From Asterias rubens (Eukaryota > Echinodermata > Asteroidea > Forcipulatida > Asteriidae), in the NCBI RefSeq assembly GCF_902459465.1, contig NC_047068.1:16019195-16083194 (forward strand): 64,000 nucleotides of DNA, in the 5' to 3' direction. This document shows, piece after piece, positions 23,708 through 36,632 of the stretch (the first letter of the stretch is position 1; every line of letters starts with the position of its first letter). The position numbers and the translations under genes were made by a program. Below the pieces are notes generated by a model. It saw nothing but the letters and a program-made list of their open reading frames with translations. It did not search any database and was not told the origin of the DNA.

Positions 23708-26700
23708 TCACCTGATATGAGGGCAGATGTAGCCCTCTTCGTGAACCCCGAGGCCCACGCATTCAACCTCCGGGGTGTGGCCACTATCCCACATACCCGG
23801 GGTGCAAGTCTCACAGAGTTTGTCCAGGGTACACGGGATGCGGGGAAGCAGGCGGAATTGATGGAGGAGACCTCTAGCCTGTCGAGAAAGAATATATCAA
23901 AAACTAAATTATTGGAAAATCCCCTAAAATTTTGGGTAAAATAATAGCAGAAAGGTTGCTTCATTCATAGTGAAAATACTAGCAGATTGATGAGTAGAGC
24001 ATGAGACACGCTGCACTGTGGTTTTAACAACCTGGCCCAATTTCATATCTAGAGCTGCTATAAAAACACAAAATGTACCGAAGCACAAAGCAATTCTGCT
24101 CACCAGATTTAGGTTACAAGCCAAAATACATTTAATTGTACCATCTTTGATTGGTATCCATAGCTTAGTTTTTGCTAAGCAGAAGATTGCTAAGAAAATT
24201 GCCTGCTAAGGTGGCTCTAGGAAATTGATGCCTTAATTTTTTAAAGAATAAACAGCATTTATGAAGCAAAACTTAAAACCATGAACAAAAATACCCTGCA
24301 TTACTACGTTATAAAATATCCTGCAGCTAAGACTTTAGAATAAAGACACAAATAGATAATGATCAATTAACATTTTAAAACAGACCAGCTGTGACCATTG
24401 AAAATAATGATACAAATAAACATAGTGAACAGGTGGTCCATAAACTAACCACAATGAAGTGATCATGTGCATGAAACCACATCCAAGGGTATCGGGGGAA
24501 TGACATCATTCACACTTAATACAGGAATGTAAAATGTAACCAAAAAATTCAATTGAATAAATCCCTAAACACACATTATTCCAGGCCTGTATGCTTTGTT
24601 TTTGAAAGGGCAAGGGCACCTAGGCATGTTCTCCTTGGTTAACACAGTTAAGGGGCTTTAAAGGGCATTTGACTGGAGCTTTTCAAGGTCACCAATGCAA
24701 CTGTCTTCATTGCCTCCATGAAGTATTGTTGTTCAAAATACAGGGGTGAGAGTCATTAATAACGGAAAGTCTGACACTCTCGTTACAAGTTCAAAGGTAT
24801 GATGAAATGATGCCATTTCTACCGCTTGGTAACCCCTGGGGTTATAGATTCCAAGGAGTTTTTGGAAACAGTATCCAAAGCACTAGAGAAGTAGACCAAT
24901 GAGCAGGATTTCTTTATTTGTGGGAAAAAATATTCTCTGATTTTCTTTACCAGGCCGACATAAAAAGTCTGAACTCAGCCAAAAGTCTGAGCAATCTCAT
25001 CCCTGATAATAATAAATGTTAATATTCAAAATAATAATGTAAATTATGTTTTGGTAATTAATACCATTTCTAGTATATCTACTTTGCTGTGTAGATTTTG
25101 TTCTTTGAGAGCTTGTCTTGCTTTTTATTCTACTGTGGGATAATTTGAATTATATTAATATAAATGCATTTATTGTGCCCGTTCAAACATAAAAATGTTC
25201 AAAAGTGCATTACAAAAAAGTACAATATCATAAGAAGTCAGCACAATGGAGTAAAACAATTTAAAAAACAATAGTATTGCACACACATAAAACGATAAGG
25301 AATAGGCAGTCAAAGTAACAGATGAAGTAATGGAATAACCTGGCTCCATTGAACCAGGAGAATAATTATGAGTTTTGTTAGGTTTTTTAACGACTAAATA
25401 GGTATGTTTCAAGTACAGTTATATATTTTTTAAATGCAAAGCTTTGTGCTTTTGTTGAAACAATAAACTGTTTCTTACTTTCCTGAGAATAAGATCTCCA
25501 CTCATCTGCATGGCAAGATTACTAAAATGGAGGAGCATGTCATCAGAAGGCAGTTTCTGCAAGGAATAAACAGTTGTTATTGTTATCGTTAATTACTGTC
25601 TGCTAGAAAGGTCATCTTTGCGGTCAGCTTGGCCTGATTTTATAGAGTTGCTTCAGCACCAGCAGTTGTGTGCTTACTAGGAAAAACAGTTACCAGCCAA
25701 ACCAAACATAACATATGTACCATTTTGGGCTGGTTTCCTGCTTATTTTTTGCTAAGCAGAAAACTTTTAAGCAAGAACCAAAATTACTTATTTATTTTAA
25801 TAGAATATGCTTGCTAAAACTTTGAAGACACAAAAAGAAGAGGGAACTTTCTGCAGAATCGAGGAGAGTTTGCACCTCTGTGAATTTGTACTTAATTCTG
25901 TCCACTAAAATTATGCTGTACAATGTCCTCTCCATACACAGCCATGATACACAGCCATGATTGCCAGGTCTATGGAGAGATGGAAATTGTCTGTCTGGTA
26001 GTGGGCAAAGTAGCCACAAACCAAAATTACCAGTAGGCCTACTTATTCATTAAAATAGAACATGGCAGCTAAAATTTGAAGATACAAAAAGAATTTGTAC
26101 TGAATTTTGTCTACTATTTATTTACCTGTTGTACAATGTCCTCTCCATACACAGCTATAATTGCCAGGCATATGAAGAGATGGAAGTAATCTGTCTGGTA
26201 GTGGGCCCAGCATGCCTCCCACATCCTCAACGCTTCCAGCTCGCTAAACTCTCTCTTGAAACAAAGTAGGATCCAGCTTTGCAAAAGAGATAATAATAAT
26301 ATTCACAACTAGTTTTTTATATAGCACTTCGTTTTTGAGGGTCTCAAAGCGCTTTTTACTTCATTTCATTTCATTTATTATTTCACAGGGTAAGAAAAAA
26401 GCAGGTTACAAAATAGATATTTAAAAAATATAAATACGTTAAAAGTATATTGCACAAGACTGTACAAAGTAAAACCCTGTTGACAGTACCCCATTACCAA
26501 ATGCATGCTAAATTAAAATCGAGTGGATCTCCTGAAAGTAATGCCAGCAAACCAGACAAAGAAGTAATAAAGTAACTTAACTAAAAATAATACAAATATA
26601 AAAAAATATTAGTCATCAAATTTTTGAAATATTCAAATATATTCAAACAATTGAACAGAAATTTAACAAATTAAACAAAAAGGAAAAAGTGAACACAATT

Positions 26701-29700
26701 TGCTTAAAGGCAGTGGACACTATTGGTAATTACTCAAAATAATTATTAGCATAAAACCTTTCTTAGTGAAGAGTAATGGGGAGAGGTTGATGGTATAAAA
26801 CATTGTGAGAAACGGCTCCCTTTGAAGTGCCATAGTTTTCGAGAAAGAAGTAATTTTCCACGAATTTGATTTCGAGACCTCAGATTTAGAACTTGAAGTC
26901 TCGAAATCAACCATCTAAACGCACACAACTTCGTGTGACAGGGTGTTTATCAGGGTGTTTATCTTTCATTATTATCTCGCAAGTTCGATGACCGATTGAG
27001 CTCAAATTTTCACAGGTTTGTTATGTTATGCTTACGTTGAGATACAACAACTGTGAAGGCTAGTCTTTGACAATTACCAAAAGTGTCCAGTGCCTTTAAC
27101 ATCATTTGAAACAACAGTGGATGATATTTAATGGTCAGGCAGTGCAAGGGTTGACTGTGTACATATGTGTAGATGCATGGAATAATGATCTACTATTCAG
27201 AGCCACAGTGGATGATACTAAGTGGTTCGACAGAGAGGGTTAACCATGAAGATGAGACTCTTACATACCGGTGGCAGAAGAGAAGATCCATAGCATCAGT
27301 GAGTGTGAGAAGATGACTCCAGAACTCAGGTAACATCAGCTTCATTAAAGCCTTCAAATAACCCTGGAATGCCATCCACACAAACACCATTGTTATTAAC
27401 AATAAAAATAATAATAAGGAACACTTGTACAGCGCCGGTATCCATCAGGCATGATGCTCATGGAACTGAAAAGTTCACAAGTTATTGGCAAGTCACATAA
27501 CGCAACACATACTTTCTAGGGGACACGTTGCCTTGAATTGGGCACTTTGGGCTGTAATAAGCATCTGAAAGCATTAGTAGTGATCCACACAAAATTATAT
27601 GTCTTGAAATTGTGTGGTTTTCTTTTTACTTTGTGAACTTACAATGGTCCACCATTTTGTGGAGTCAAAACTAGTCCACAAGGTATAAGAAAAAAAAGTG
27701 TAAAAGGTTTTAGCCTTTTAAGAAAGACTTTGCATGGGTCAAAACGTCGGTCAATTAATTACTTTTTGCATCTATACCATAGGAGTTTTTGGTTGGTAAG
27801 CAGTTCGCAACATCAAATTATATTTGCTCATCACTTTTCTTCTAAGCTGTCAGCAGGAGGACATTTAGTATAAATTTTAGCAATCATCAAAAGAACACTT
27901 ACCAGCTGCTTTTCCATATCTTCATCTTTCGGCGAGCTGACAAAGATAATATTGTCCATGAGGCCAACAAAACACCAGAAGGCGTCTGCCTCATCCTGAA
28001 GCTCAGCGAGAACGGGAGCGAGAAGGTCCGACATACCCTGTGTGTAACCCATGGCCGGCTTGTAGATGGCAAAGTTCAGTAAAACATCCCTGCAACCATT
28101 ACAATTTATTAATTCAAATTCTCAAATATTATTATTTATTTTACACCAGGGTTTTAAGATGTGAAAGTCTCCTACACAAAACAGTTGTTACGGTTGAAAG
28201 GAGTATTTCATGAAAAAGTGGAGTCACGTTTAAGAAAACTGTATCTTAAAACCTTAAAGACACTGGACCCTACTGGTAATTGTCAATGACCAGTCTTCAC
28301 AGTTGGTGTATCTCAACATATGCATAAAATAACAAACCTGTGTAAATTTGAGCTCAATCAATCGTCGAGGTTGCGAGATATTAATAAAAGAAAAAAAAAC
28401 ACCCTGTCGCGACATGGTCACTCGAAGTTGTGTGCTTTCAGATGCTTGTTTTTCTGAGGTCTCGAAATCAAAATCGTGGAAAATTACTTCTTTCTCGAAA
28501 ACTACGTCACTTCAGAGGGAGCTGTTTCTCACAATGTTTTATACTATCAACAGCTCCCCATTACTCGTTACCAAGTAATGTTTTATGCTAATAATTATTT
28601 TGAGTAACTACCAATAGTGTCCACTGCCTTTAAAAAATGGAACAGCTGATTATGGCTGTTACAACCAAAATAAAGGACAGTGTGTTAACATGCTGAAAGT
28701 TATGCATAGTTTTTTACTATTTTCTCCTGACACACACAATGGAATAATCCAAAATTTTCACAGGTTTGCTATTTCATGTATAGACAAATCCAGGGGCGCA
28801 CCGGGCGCACAGGTATTTAGCACAGCGCCAGTTTGTGCACAAAAAGACACCGCAGTTGGTAATTTTTCAATAGAGGGTGCTACCAATTTTGTTTCGTCGG
28901 ATTGGTCTATACAGTTGATCACACAAAACACGATCATACTCTATAACCTTTTTTGTCACCTCTATCCTTTACCAATGCAACTTTTGTTTTAAATTTTTGC
29001 GTGAGTTTGGAACAGCCCAGATGGCTCAATAAACAACCATGGATTCTGACGTACCTCATGATGTCAATATTAGGGTTGTTGTCACCCTTGAAGTAGGGAT
29101 GACTTCTATCTGTCCGTACCACGTCCTTGTCTACGGTACATTGAACATTACGCCAAAATACCTCCTGGTCTTCCTCACTCAATGTCAACCTTTCAAAATA
29201 AATCACAGAGTATTAATTTTTGTAATAGATGTTAAATTTGCATCGGGGATAAAGAATATTAATTTTGGTTTTTACCCATACACCGATGTGTGTTAGCACT
29301 GTATACTCAGTACTTTCCCGAGTCCTGTGAACAAATATCACAGGCATGTTACTCGGGTGGGATTCGAACCCACGACCCTTGCAATTCATTTTTGTGTTTT
29401 ACCCATACAACGATGTGTGTTTATAATCAGTACTTTCCTGAGTCCGGTTAACAATTAATATTCTTTATCCCTGATGCAAATTTGACATCTCTTATATCGT
29501 TGCGGTATCCGCTGCCAAAACATAGTATTCGAACTGCCTCTAGCTACCGGGCAACCTCGGTAGTCTAGTTGGTAAGACACTGCTGTAGAATTGCAAGCTA
29601 CATGTAACACACATCGGTGTATGAGTAAAAAAACAAACATAATATTCTTTATCCCCGATGCAAATTTAACATCTCTTAAATAACAGAGTGTTTTTGATTA

Positions 29701-32700
29701 TACTTATCAGAGCTTCAATGTACACGTACCTTCTCTGGGTATAGGTACTTTAAGTGCTCTTTCTGGGTTTTGGTACATTGTAATGTCTGTGCCCTCTGAT
29801 GGACTGGGTACTTTCTGTACCCTTCAACTGTTCTGCTTGAAGGCTTCAGTATCCATCATGTACTCTCTTTGGGTGCTTCAGAGATCTAGTCGGGGAGTAA
29901 ACCCCTAAGCAACCGCTTTTTACCCATTTACCCCCATTTGAGTGTAGTCGCCTCCTTTTCTCCTTATAGGTTTATTCCATAATGCACCCTCTTCGGATAC
30001 TTCGAAGGCATAGTTGGGAATGAGGCACACCTAAAGCACCCCTTTACACCCATTTACCCACACCTGAGCATCATCACCCACCTTTTCTGCTTCAAGGCTT
30101 TATATTCCTTCATGTACCCTCTTTTGGGTATTTCAGAGGTGTAGTGGAGTACAAACCTAAAGCAACCCTTTTAGTCATGACATACCTTTTCTGCTTGATG
30201 GCCTCGTACTCCTCCCTCTTCTCCCCTCTCTGGGCGTTCCGTTCTTCTAGGGTGGAATCAAAGGCAAAGTAGTGGAGGAGGAATGGCCAGATCTCACGCC
30301 GAAGGTACTCATCGATACCGCCAAAAAAAATGGCCTGAAAATCATTGACAAATAGTATGTGCCCAAAGGTCAATTCAGGTATACATGTAATCAAGCTTTT
30401 AATACTCACAGAGACATAATATTTCGACCCTTGAAAAAAAGTAGGACTATTTTATTGAGAACAAGGTTATTCAAATGCACATGAATCTGCTTGAAGGGGG
30501 ACAATGAATAAATAAATAAATAAGCTAGAAAAAATGCAAATGAAGTCTTCACTTTCACAAGGAAGCTTTTCAACTTTAACAACTTACAAATACTGAACCT
30601 TGTGTCAGAATGTCAGAGTATTGTTACTTCAATATACACCAATTTCCCATGGTCTGTTGTGCTGCAGAGTGGTTAGCCAGCTACAACCAGGGATGAGATT
30701 GAATGAAAATGAAAATCTGGAAAATTTGCTGCCAACTTTCTCTTGGTGTGGAAACAAAAAGTTCCCTGAATGTACACAATTTTACAGTTTAGAGGCTTAC
30801 AAACTCCCTACATAATTTCAAAATAGGTATCTGAAAGTCTAGTCATAACAAAGACAAAGTCTTGCCTCTTTCAAGAAAAGTGCAGAGAGACCAGTCAAAA
30901 ATCCTGAAGTCAGGAAAAAGTCTAACAATTTTACCAAGCAAAATCCCAAGTTTGACATCAAATGACCTATTAAGTGAAGATGTAGGCGTTACCTTTCTGA
31001 GTTCATAGTTGTCATCCACCTGCCCTCTCTCGTTGAGGTAGGACCACCACATCTCCTCAGATACCTCGTCATACACGCCCTCCTCTGGGTGACAATCGGA
31101 CAGCTTCATGCGGGACTGCAGGATGGTAAATTTGTGGTACAGGTGGTTGCTGTCTCTGGCTAGTTTACTCTGTGGGTAAGACCATTCATAAAGAAATGTC
31201 TTTTACTGGAACCGTCATTATATGTTTCTAAGAAATCAGGCCTGTGAGACCCTCCCCCACACTTGTTTGCCAGTAGAAAAAAAACGATTGATGTTTTGGC
31301 GGTTTGTAAAGGGAATGATCTCTCAATTAAAGGCACTGTACACGTTTGGTAATTGCCATAGACCAGTGTTCTCACTTGGTGTATCCAATCATAAGCATAA
31401 AATAACAAGCCTGTGAAAGGTTGGGGTCAATTGGTCTTGAAGTTGCGAGAAAATGATGTAGGAAAAAAACACCCTTGTTGGACGAATTTGTGTGCTTTCA
31501 GATAGGAATAAAAGACTAGCTAGAAGTCTTTTATTATCTTAGTGAGAAATTACCTCTTTCTCAAAAACAAAAATACTTCAGAGAGAGTCGTTTCCCATAA
31601 TGTTTTATACTATCAACAACTCTCCAATGCTCTTTACCAATTCAGTTTTTAAGTTAATATTTGTTTTGAGTAATTAATTACCAAACGTGTACCTTCCCTT
31701 TAAAGGCAGGCGCTGCAAACAAGGCATACCAACAGAAGGTGATAAAACTCAAACATAACATTCCTGGTAAATCTTAATTTCTTTTTTTTTCACTAGGGCA
31801 GTGTCTGACTTAGTGGCTATAGCTACGGCTACGGCTGAAATGCTGTGTCATCATGCATTGAATTAAAGAACCTCCTTAGCAACAGTCAAAGCCGTAGCCG
31901 GATACCAACCAAGTTTGACTTCTCAATGATAAGAAGAGATTCTAACACTCACCTTACTCCTCTGTTTAATACAGCACCTCCAATGTTCAAACACCTCAGT
32001 CAGGCGTTCCAGGCCGCCATGGTGGAAGTGAAGGATCTTGTACTGACTCTCCTGGCTAGCGATGACAAGCTGACCGCTGGTGCTGTTCTCACTGCTAAAG
32101 AAAACCCTCAGAGACCTCATCTGGCTCAGGTCCACTGAGAACACGCCACACAGCTGCTCCTTGGGAGTCAAGTGCGGCGACTTGGATCCTAAGGAGATGT
32201 ACTCGATCGAGTTGTCAGGAAAGGTGAGGTTATGAGTGACAAGGGGGCTGACTGGAGATATAAGTGACGGGGGCGTGTTTTGGTTATAGAGGGGCATGAA
32301 GGGGTCAAAGGGTTCATTCCCTGGGCTGGAGGGGAGGGAGCCAGGATCAGGGTTGGACGTGGTAGGAGTGGTAGAGGAAGAAACACTAGCCCCACACTCC
32401 TCAGAGTCTAAGTCTTGCATGTCCCTGATCATCTGATCTCTCATCAGGCTTCGGAGTGGCGATGGCAAGGAGCTTGGGTTGGAAGAGGCGGAGCTGAGGC
32501 TTTCATCTTTGGCTTTGTTGTTGGAGTTGTTCTCCATGTTTGACGGGCCTACCTTGAGATCCCGGGGCCTCTCCAGCTCCTTGTGACTGGTTTTGTCTCC
32601 TAGAAGGAGGGCCAGCTGGGCATCTGTTGAGATGCTGTCACTCTCTGATGAGCCACTGACATTGCTTGCTCTTCGGGTGCCATCTGGTTTTTGAGAGACA

Positions 32701-33332
32701 GAACTCTGAGGGTCTGTTATATTTGTCTCATCAACATCGTTGTCACCATCTTGTTTATCAAAAGTCTTCAAGGGAGAGCAATCTTCCTTGTTGTCAGAAC
32801 TGTCTCCAGACACAAAGCCGTTTTGGTCCAAAGTGCTTTGGTCAGCTTCAAAGGACCTCCCTACATCAGATTCAAGTCTAGAATACTGATTAGCTTGTGA
32901 AGATGTATTTTGCCCCTCCTCCCAACTGTCATCATTATGATTGTTTGAACCAGCATCAACAGGAAGTTGTTTCGCAGAGGCATCTACATCATTAGGCTCC
33001 TGATCTAGATGCTCTTGAATATTTATCTTGCCTCCTGTATCTTTAACCGGGGAGGTCTCAGAGGAGCTCCTTTGGGAGCGCCTCCTTGGTTTATCCAGAG
33101 AGGAGTTAGGAATCCAGGTGAGTATCAAGGAGGAAACCTTGTGTCCGTTACCTTGGGACCTAAGGGTGAGGTAACCTGGGTAGTGTTCGGCCGTTTTAGC
33201 TAGATTGGACGGAGGGTGAACACAGACGTTGTTCTTGCAGTAGATAATCTCACCGTCCAGGGGAGGTGCTCTGACATACTCGGGGTCCGAGATGCCGAGG
33301 AAGTCGCTGAACTTTTTGAGCAAGAAAGACAT
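23708..33332 (-). CDS. TBC1D16: TBC1 domain family member 16 homologue (Rab GTPase-activating protein)
   Basis: Family role: GAP for endosomal Rabs (Rab4/Rab5 reported), acting on receptor recycling. Exons: 31953..33332, 30993..31169, 30186..30334, 29055..29189, 27903..28089, 27269..27363, 26126..26276, 25479..25556 and 23708..23878. All joins are GT-AG and in phase, giving 840 aa plus TGA (human about 767). Exon 1 encodes residues 1-460: the N-terminal DGEIIYCKNNVCVHPP block, a long Ser/Asp-rich linker and QLCGVFSVDLSQMRSLRVFF. The TBC domain starts near FFGGIDEYLRREIWPFLL (about residue 523). The arginine finger lies in VDKDVVRTDR (Arg near 594) and the glutamine finger in GYTQGMSD (Gln near 631), so it should be catalytically competent. 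The C-terminus has the family's Cys-rich TPGMWDSGHTPEVEC tail. It is divergent from CCDC40. Confidence 0.96.
24030..24232. mobile_element. Foldback family H copy in the last TBC1D16 intron
   Basis: It has CCTGGCCCAATTTCATATCT at the left and a degenerate GCTCTAGGAAATTGATGCC right end. Confidence 0.5.
25776..26018 (-). pseudogene. Tandem duplicate of part of TBC1D16 exon 7 and its flanking intron, decayed
   Basis: The segment starting ACCAAAATTAC at about 25776 repeats from about 26019 with a period near 243 bp. Positions 25915-26006 resemble the 3' portion of the true exon (26126..26276), sharing GTACAATGTCCTCTCCATAC and CTGTCTGGTAGTGGGC. The copy has point changes, a small internal duplication (CATGATACACAG), no acceptor, and has lost the GTAAAT donor. 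It lies downstream of the real exon, in the intron before exon 8, and should be ignored by splicing. Confidence 0.75.
26704..27099. mobile_element. TTAA-bounded MITE (family F)
   Basis: The ends are TTAAAGGCAGTGGACACT and AGTGTCCAGTGCCTTTAA. Inside is a second inverted pair (GATTTCGAGACCTC and its complement). No ORF of note. It is in a TBC1D16 intron. Confidence 0.7.
28254..28633. mobile_element. MITE family F copy, opposite orientation
   Basis: It starts TTAAAGACACTGGACCC and ends AGTGTCCACTGCCTTTAA. The internal sequence is the reverse complement of the 26704 copy. It lies in the neighbouring TBC1D16 intron. Confidence 0.7.
29214..29400 (-). mobile_element. SINE family A copy, reverse
   Basis: It has GGGATTCGAACCCACGACC (the B box on the minus strand), CACCGATGTGTGTTAGCAC and a GCATCGGGGATAAAG tail. 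It lies in a TBC1D16 intron and is paired with the forward copy that follows. Confidence 0.7.
29456..29680 (+). mobile_element. SINE family A copy, forward, truncated head
   Basis: It has TTCTTTATCCCTGATGCAAA, then ATTCGAACTGCCTCTAGC, CTCGGTAGTCTAGTTGGT and CACATCGGTGTATGAG. The B box is deleted. With the reverse copy at 29214..29400 it makes a large inverted pair. Confidence 0.65.
31325..31708. mobile_element. Diverged MITE family F relative
   Basis: The ends are TTAAAGGCACTGTACACG and CGTGTACCTTCCCTTTAA, with the internal order as in family F (ACAAGCCTGTGAAAGG, GTTTTATACTATCAACA). It lies between TBC1D16 exons 1 and 2. Confidence 0.6.
31953..33332 (-). CDS. TBC1D16: TBC1D16 first coding exon (N-terminal regulatory region)
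   Basis: A single exon of 460 codons, from the ATG at 33332 (context TCGCCATGT) to the donor AAG|GTGAGT at 31953. Conserved family blocks sit at both ends; the middle, roughly residues 90-350, is low-complexity and rich in Ser, Asp, Asn and Pro. It is longer than the vertebrate linker and accounts for most of the length difference from human. Confidence 0.93.
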
Positions 33333-33457
33333 GGCGATTGGACGAGACTGGAGGTTTAGATGAGAGCAGACAAAGATGAACCCTGGTCGGGTTGCTGGGA
33401 TTTACTCCAGTGATGTCAACCTCATGTTGAGATTAGAGTTCTGCGAATTCATCTCTC
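33333..33457 (-). other. TBC1D16: Likely 5' UTR part of the TBC1D16 exon
   Basis: Upstream of the start codon the exon can run to a good acceptor (poly-T then TTTTTGTAG) ending at 33458, so at least one non-coding first exon probably lies further upstream. An upstream ATG occurs in the sequence GAGAGATGAA near the acceptor. Confidence 0.5.
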
Positions 33458-34726
33458 CTACAAAAATAATAAAATAAAGACATCAGGAACTTAAATAGAA
33501 CATTGATGGATGAGTGTTAGTCTAACAAATATTGTGCTTTTTAGGTTTTTTTATAAAAACCATACCGTCATAACCATACTGAACATCTTTGAAGAAGATG
33601 TGTTTACCAGTGCATTCTTCTTCATGCTTTGTGCTAATAAAAGCTTTTTGTAGAGTAACCCACCATAATTTTGCATTTTACCTGCCCCCAAGAAGATTTA
33701 GCGACCCAGGTTTTAAAAATGTGTCTTGTCATTTCAATGGATGTTTTTTAATGGTTGCGATCACAACCACTTTAATGGTCAAATGAAGCTCAAAACCTGA
33801 AAGATACATGGACACATTTAACAAAATTGATTATTCACAATTGAAAGGAAGAAAAATGTTCATATGTGTTGAGCATTTTACACACTAGAAGAGGTAGCGC
33901 AGTTTTCAGTATCCCACAGGGCAAGTTTACAAGTGGTACTTGCGATATCGTTCATGTTGCTCTTTTTACTAGCAATTATACACTGGCTAGTCTTATTATA
34001 ACAATAAAACCACATTTATTGTGCGCATTTCACCATAAAATGTTCAAAAGCGCATTACAAAAATCAGTATAAAAATCAGCACTATCGAGAAAAACAGCAA
34101 AGAGTAAAAAATAAAAAATAAATGTTACACATAAAACAACCAATTAGCCAAAAGCTTAGTTCAAATGGAGGGTATATAGTTTAATAATTACTCTAAAAAT
34201 TAACGAGCATAAAAATTTACTTGATAACGAGCACTGACTATTGACTGTAAAACATTGTTGAAAATGACATCCTTTCAAGTAATGAGAAAGAGGTTTTTTT
34301 TTTCACAAACATGCCTTTCTCAGGCATCTGAAAGAAAGCAATTCTAACAAGTGTGTACCTTTTTAATGTTTTCTTGCAACTTTGGTTGTTATTTTATGCA
34401 TCAATGTTGGGATGCACCAAGTGAGGATACTGGTCTTTGACAGTTACCAAAAGGTAAAGCCTTTAAAGGTTGCCAAAAATCTGGAACAAATACGCCAAAG
34501 CATGTAATCCCTAATAGGAATACAGTCTGAGAAGCGATACCACGGTAACGCTCCTTATATTCAACATTTTGGGGATAAAAAGTGATATTTTTTTCCATAA
34601 CCACAGCACTGTGAAGTGAAATGTATCTCAAAACGCACTCTACCATCCAAAGCTGTTGCACATGTACTCCTTACCACGTAAGTCTTTACTGCCATTAATT
34701 TTTCAGAGTAATTACCAAACCTACAT

Positions 34727-34942
34727 GTATAGACCATATGACCTCTGACATCACTCGACAACCATAACATGATTCGCACGCATGCCGCTGGGCAAAACCT
34801 TTGTGTTTTGGCAGCCAGCTAGAAAGTGTATGTAATCTTACCATGACTACGTGTATTTTTGCCCGGTGAAACATGACGTATACAGTGTTTTTTCAACAGA
34901 GGGCGTTTTGAATGTAAACATAGGTCACATCGTCTATCACCC
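34727..34942. mobile_element. Foldback element, copy 1
   Basis: It contains CCATAACATGATTCGCACGC, AGCCAGCTAGAAAGTGTATG and ends ATAGGTCACATCGTCTAT, which pairs with the GACCATATGACCTCTGAC start. Confidence 0.55.
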
Positions 34943-36441
34943 CACAGGCCCTTTGATGCAGACATAGAACGCGTCATCCTATACATGTCATTGCAAATCT
35001 GTTGCATATTTTATCAACCAGAACTTAAAGGTCAAGACTAAATCAATGAAGCATTCAACTAGTGCTGCAAATGGATTTAAATTACTATCACTTTCGATAA
35101 ATTGTAATCTGTATTGATTGAAAAAAAACAAGACAACAGCTGTTCGAGCTACACCAATCCTCCTTGACGGCAGGCACTTGGTACTGTAATATAGACGACA
35201 GTGCAAAGAGGTAGTGTAGCAGATGAACCAACACTGAACAAAAATATATTGCAATCACGTAGACCATGTATACCTGCTGGACTGTATGCTACGTTTTTGC
35301 AGCAATTGAAACATTTATTTGACCGCAGGGTTTCTTTTGCTTGAATGATAAATTATTGAGGTTTCGTCTTGAATGGTTTCTATGAGGTCGATCATGCCTA
35401 CAACAAAAGGGACAGCAAATTTGTTCTTCAGTTTTTGAAAGAGTGCACAAATTTAGTGTCTACTCTAGTCAGATTTTCAAGATGCTATCATGTTATGCTA
35501 CATGTATCTCATGGAACTGTTATCCATGAGACGTTTTAATAAATTGGATGTCATCATAAACAATGTAATCACTGTTCAACTGATCTGACAATATTTTTAG
35601 AACAAGTCCAATGTGCATTAATTGTTAACAAGAGACAAGTACATGTAATTAAAATCACACTGGTGCAAAAAAAAGAAGCGAATTCCAATCGAGTGGAAGC
35701 TATCATTGTAAGTAATAATAGCCATGAACCCTTATAATTTGCATTTGTTAACAGAGATCCAGACCTCCTCCAAAGAAATAGCAACCATGTCAAAACCACC
35801 ATGGTAGTGTGAAACAATTACATGTACATGTACTTTGTCATAACCAAAGACTCTTGCTATGGTGAGAACATTTTTCTCATACGCAGAAGGTGTGCCTAAT
35901 AGAAGAAAAAGTGTTCAGTGAAATCATTGAAATTCCCATGCCACCCCCAAATTATAATTTTTTTTTTTAAATCAAGGACGTTGGTACATGTAATATGTGT
36001 GTTTAGAAAGTGATGTGAAAGCTTGTTAAAATGTCAATGAAGTGACGACTCGCACCCACAGGGAACTTGACAAAGATGACAGTTGTATTCGGATCAACGT
36101 AACAAAACTATGTATAAATAAGGACAATCAGCATTTTTATGTACAGCAGACACAGGGACCATGACAAAGATGGCTTCAGAATTGCATTTGGCCTTCATTC
36201 TGTTGAGCAACCTCCACCTAATGAACACAAGAATCAAACACATCAAATATGGATGAACGACCGACATGTAAATGTCACCTGCTCCTTGCACCTTACTACA
36301 GAACCGGGCACTATGACAGAATAATTTATTCATTTCTCTTACAGTGGACAATGACCTGTGCGGGCCAAAGCTTGGTCAATGACTAGGAAAGCATCTGCAG
36401 GCCTTGAACTTCGCTATTGAAGGTGCACAGCTTTTTCCTCT

Positions 36442-36632
36442 ATAGACGATGTGACCTCTGATGTCACATGAAAACCATAACATGATTCGCGCGCATTCCG
36501 CCGGGCAAAACCTTTGCCAGCCAGCTAGAAAGTGTATGCAATCTTACCATGACTAGGTTTCTTTTTGGCCGGCGAAACATGACATATACAGTGTTTTTTC
36601 ATTGAATGTAAACATAGGTCACATCGTTTATG
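36442..36632. mobile_element. Foldback element, copy 2
   Basis: ATAGACGATGTGACCTCTGA starts it and CATAGGTCACATCGTTTAT ends it, with the same internal order as the copy at 34727. Internal deletions separate the copies. Confidence 0.6.

Noticed and set aside
25792..26019. Additional TBC1D16 exon
   Set aside because: It resembles the real exon at 26126..26276 but lacks an acceptor and the GT donor, and carries an internal duplication; treated as a decayed copy.
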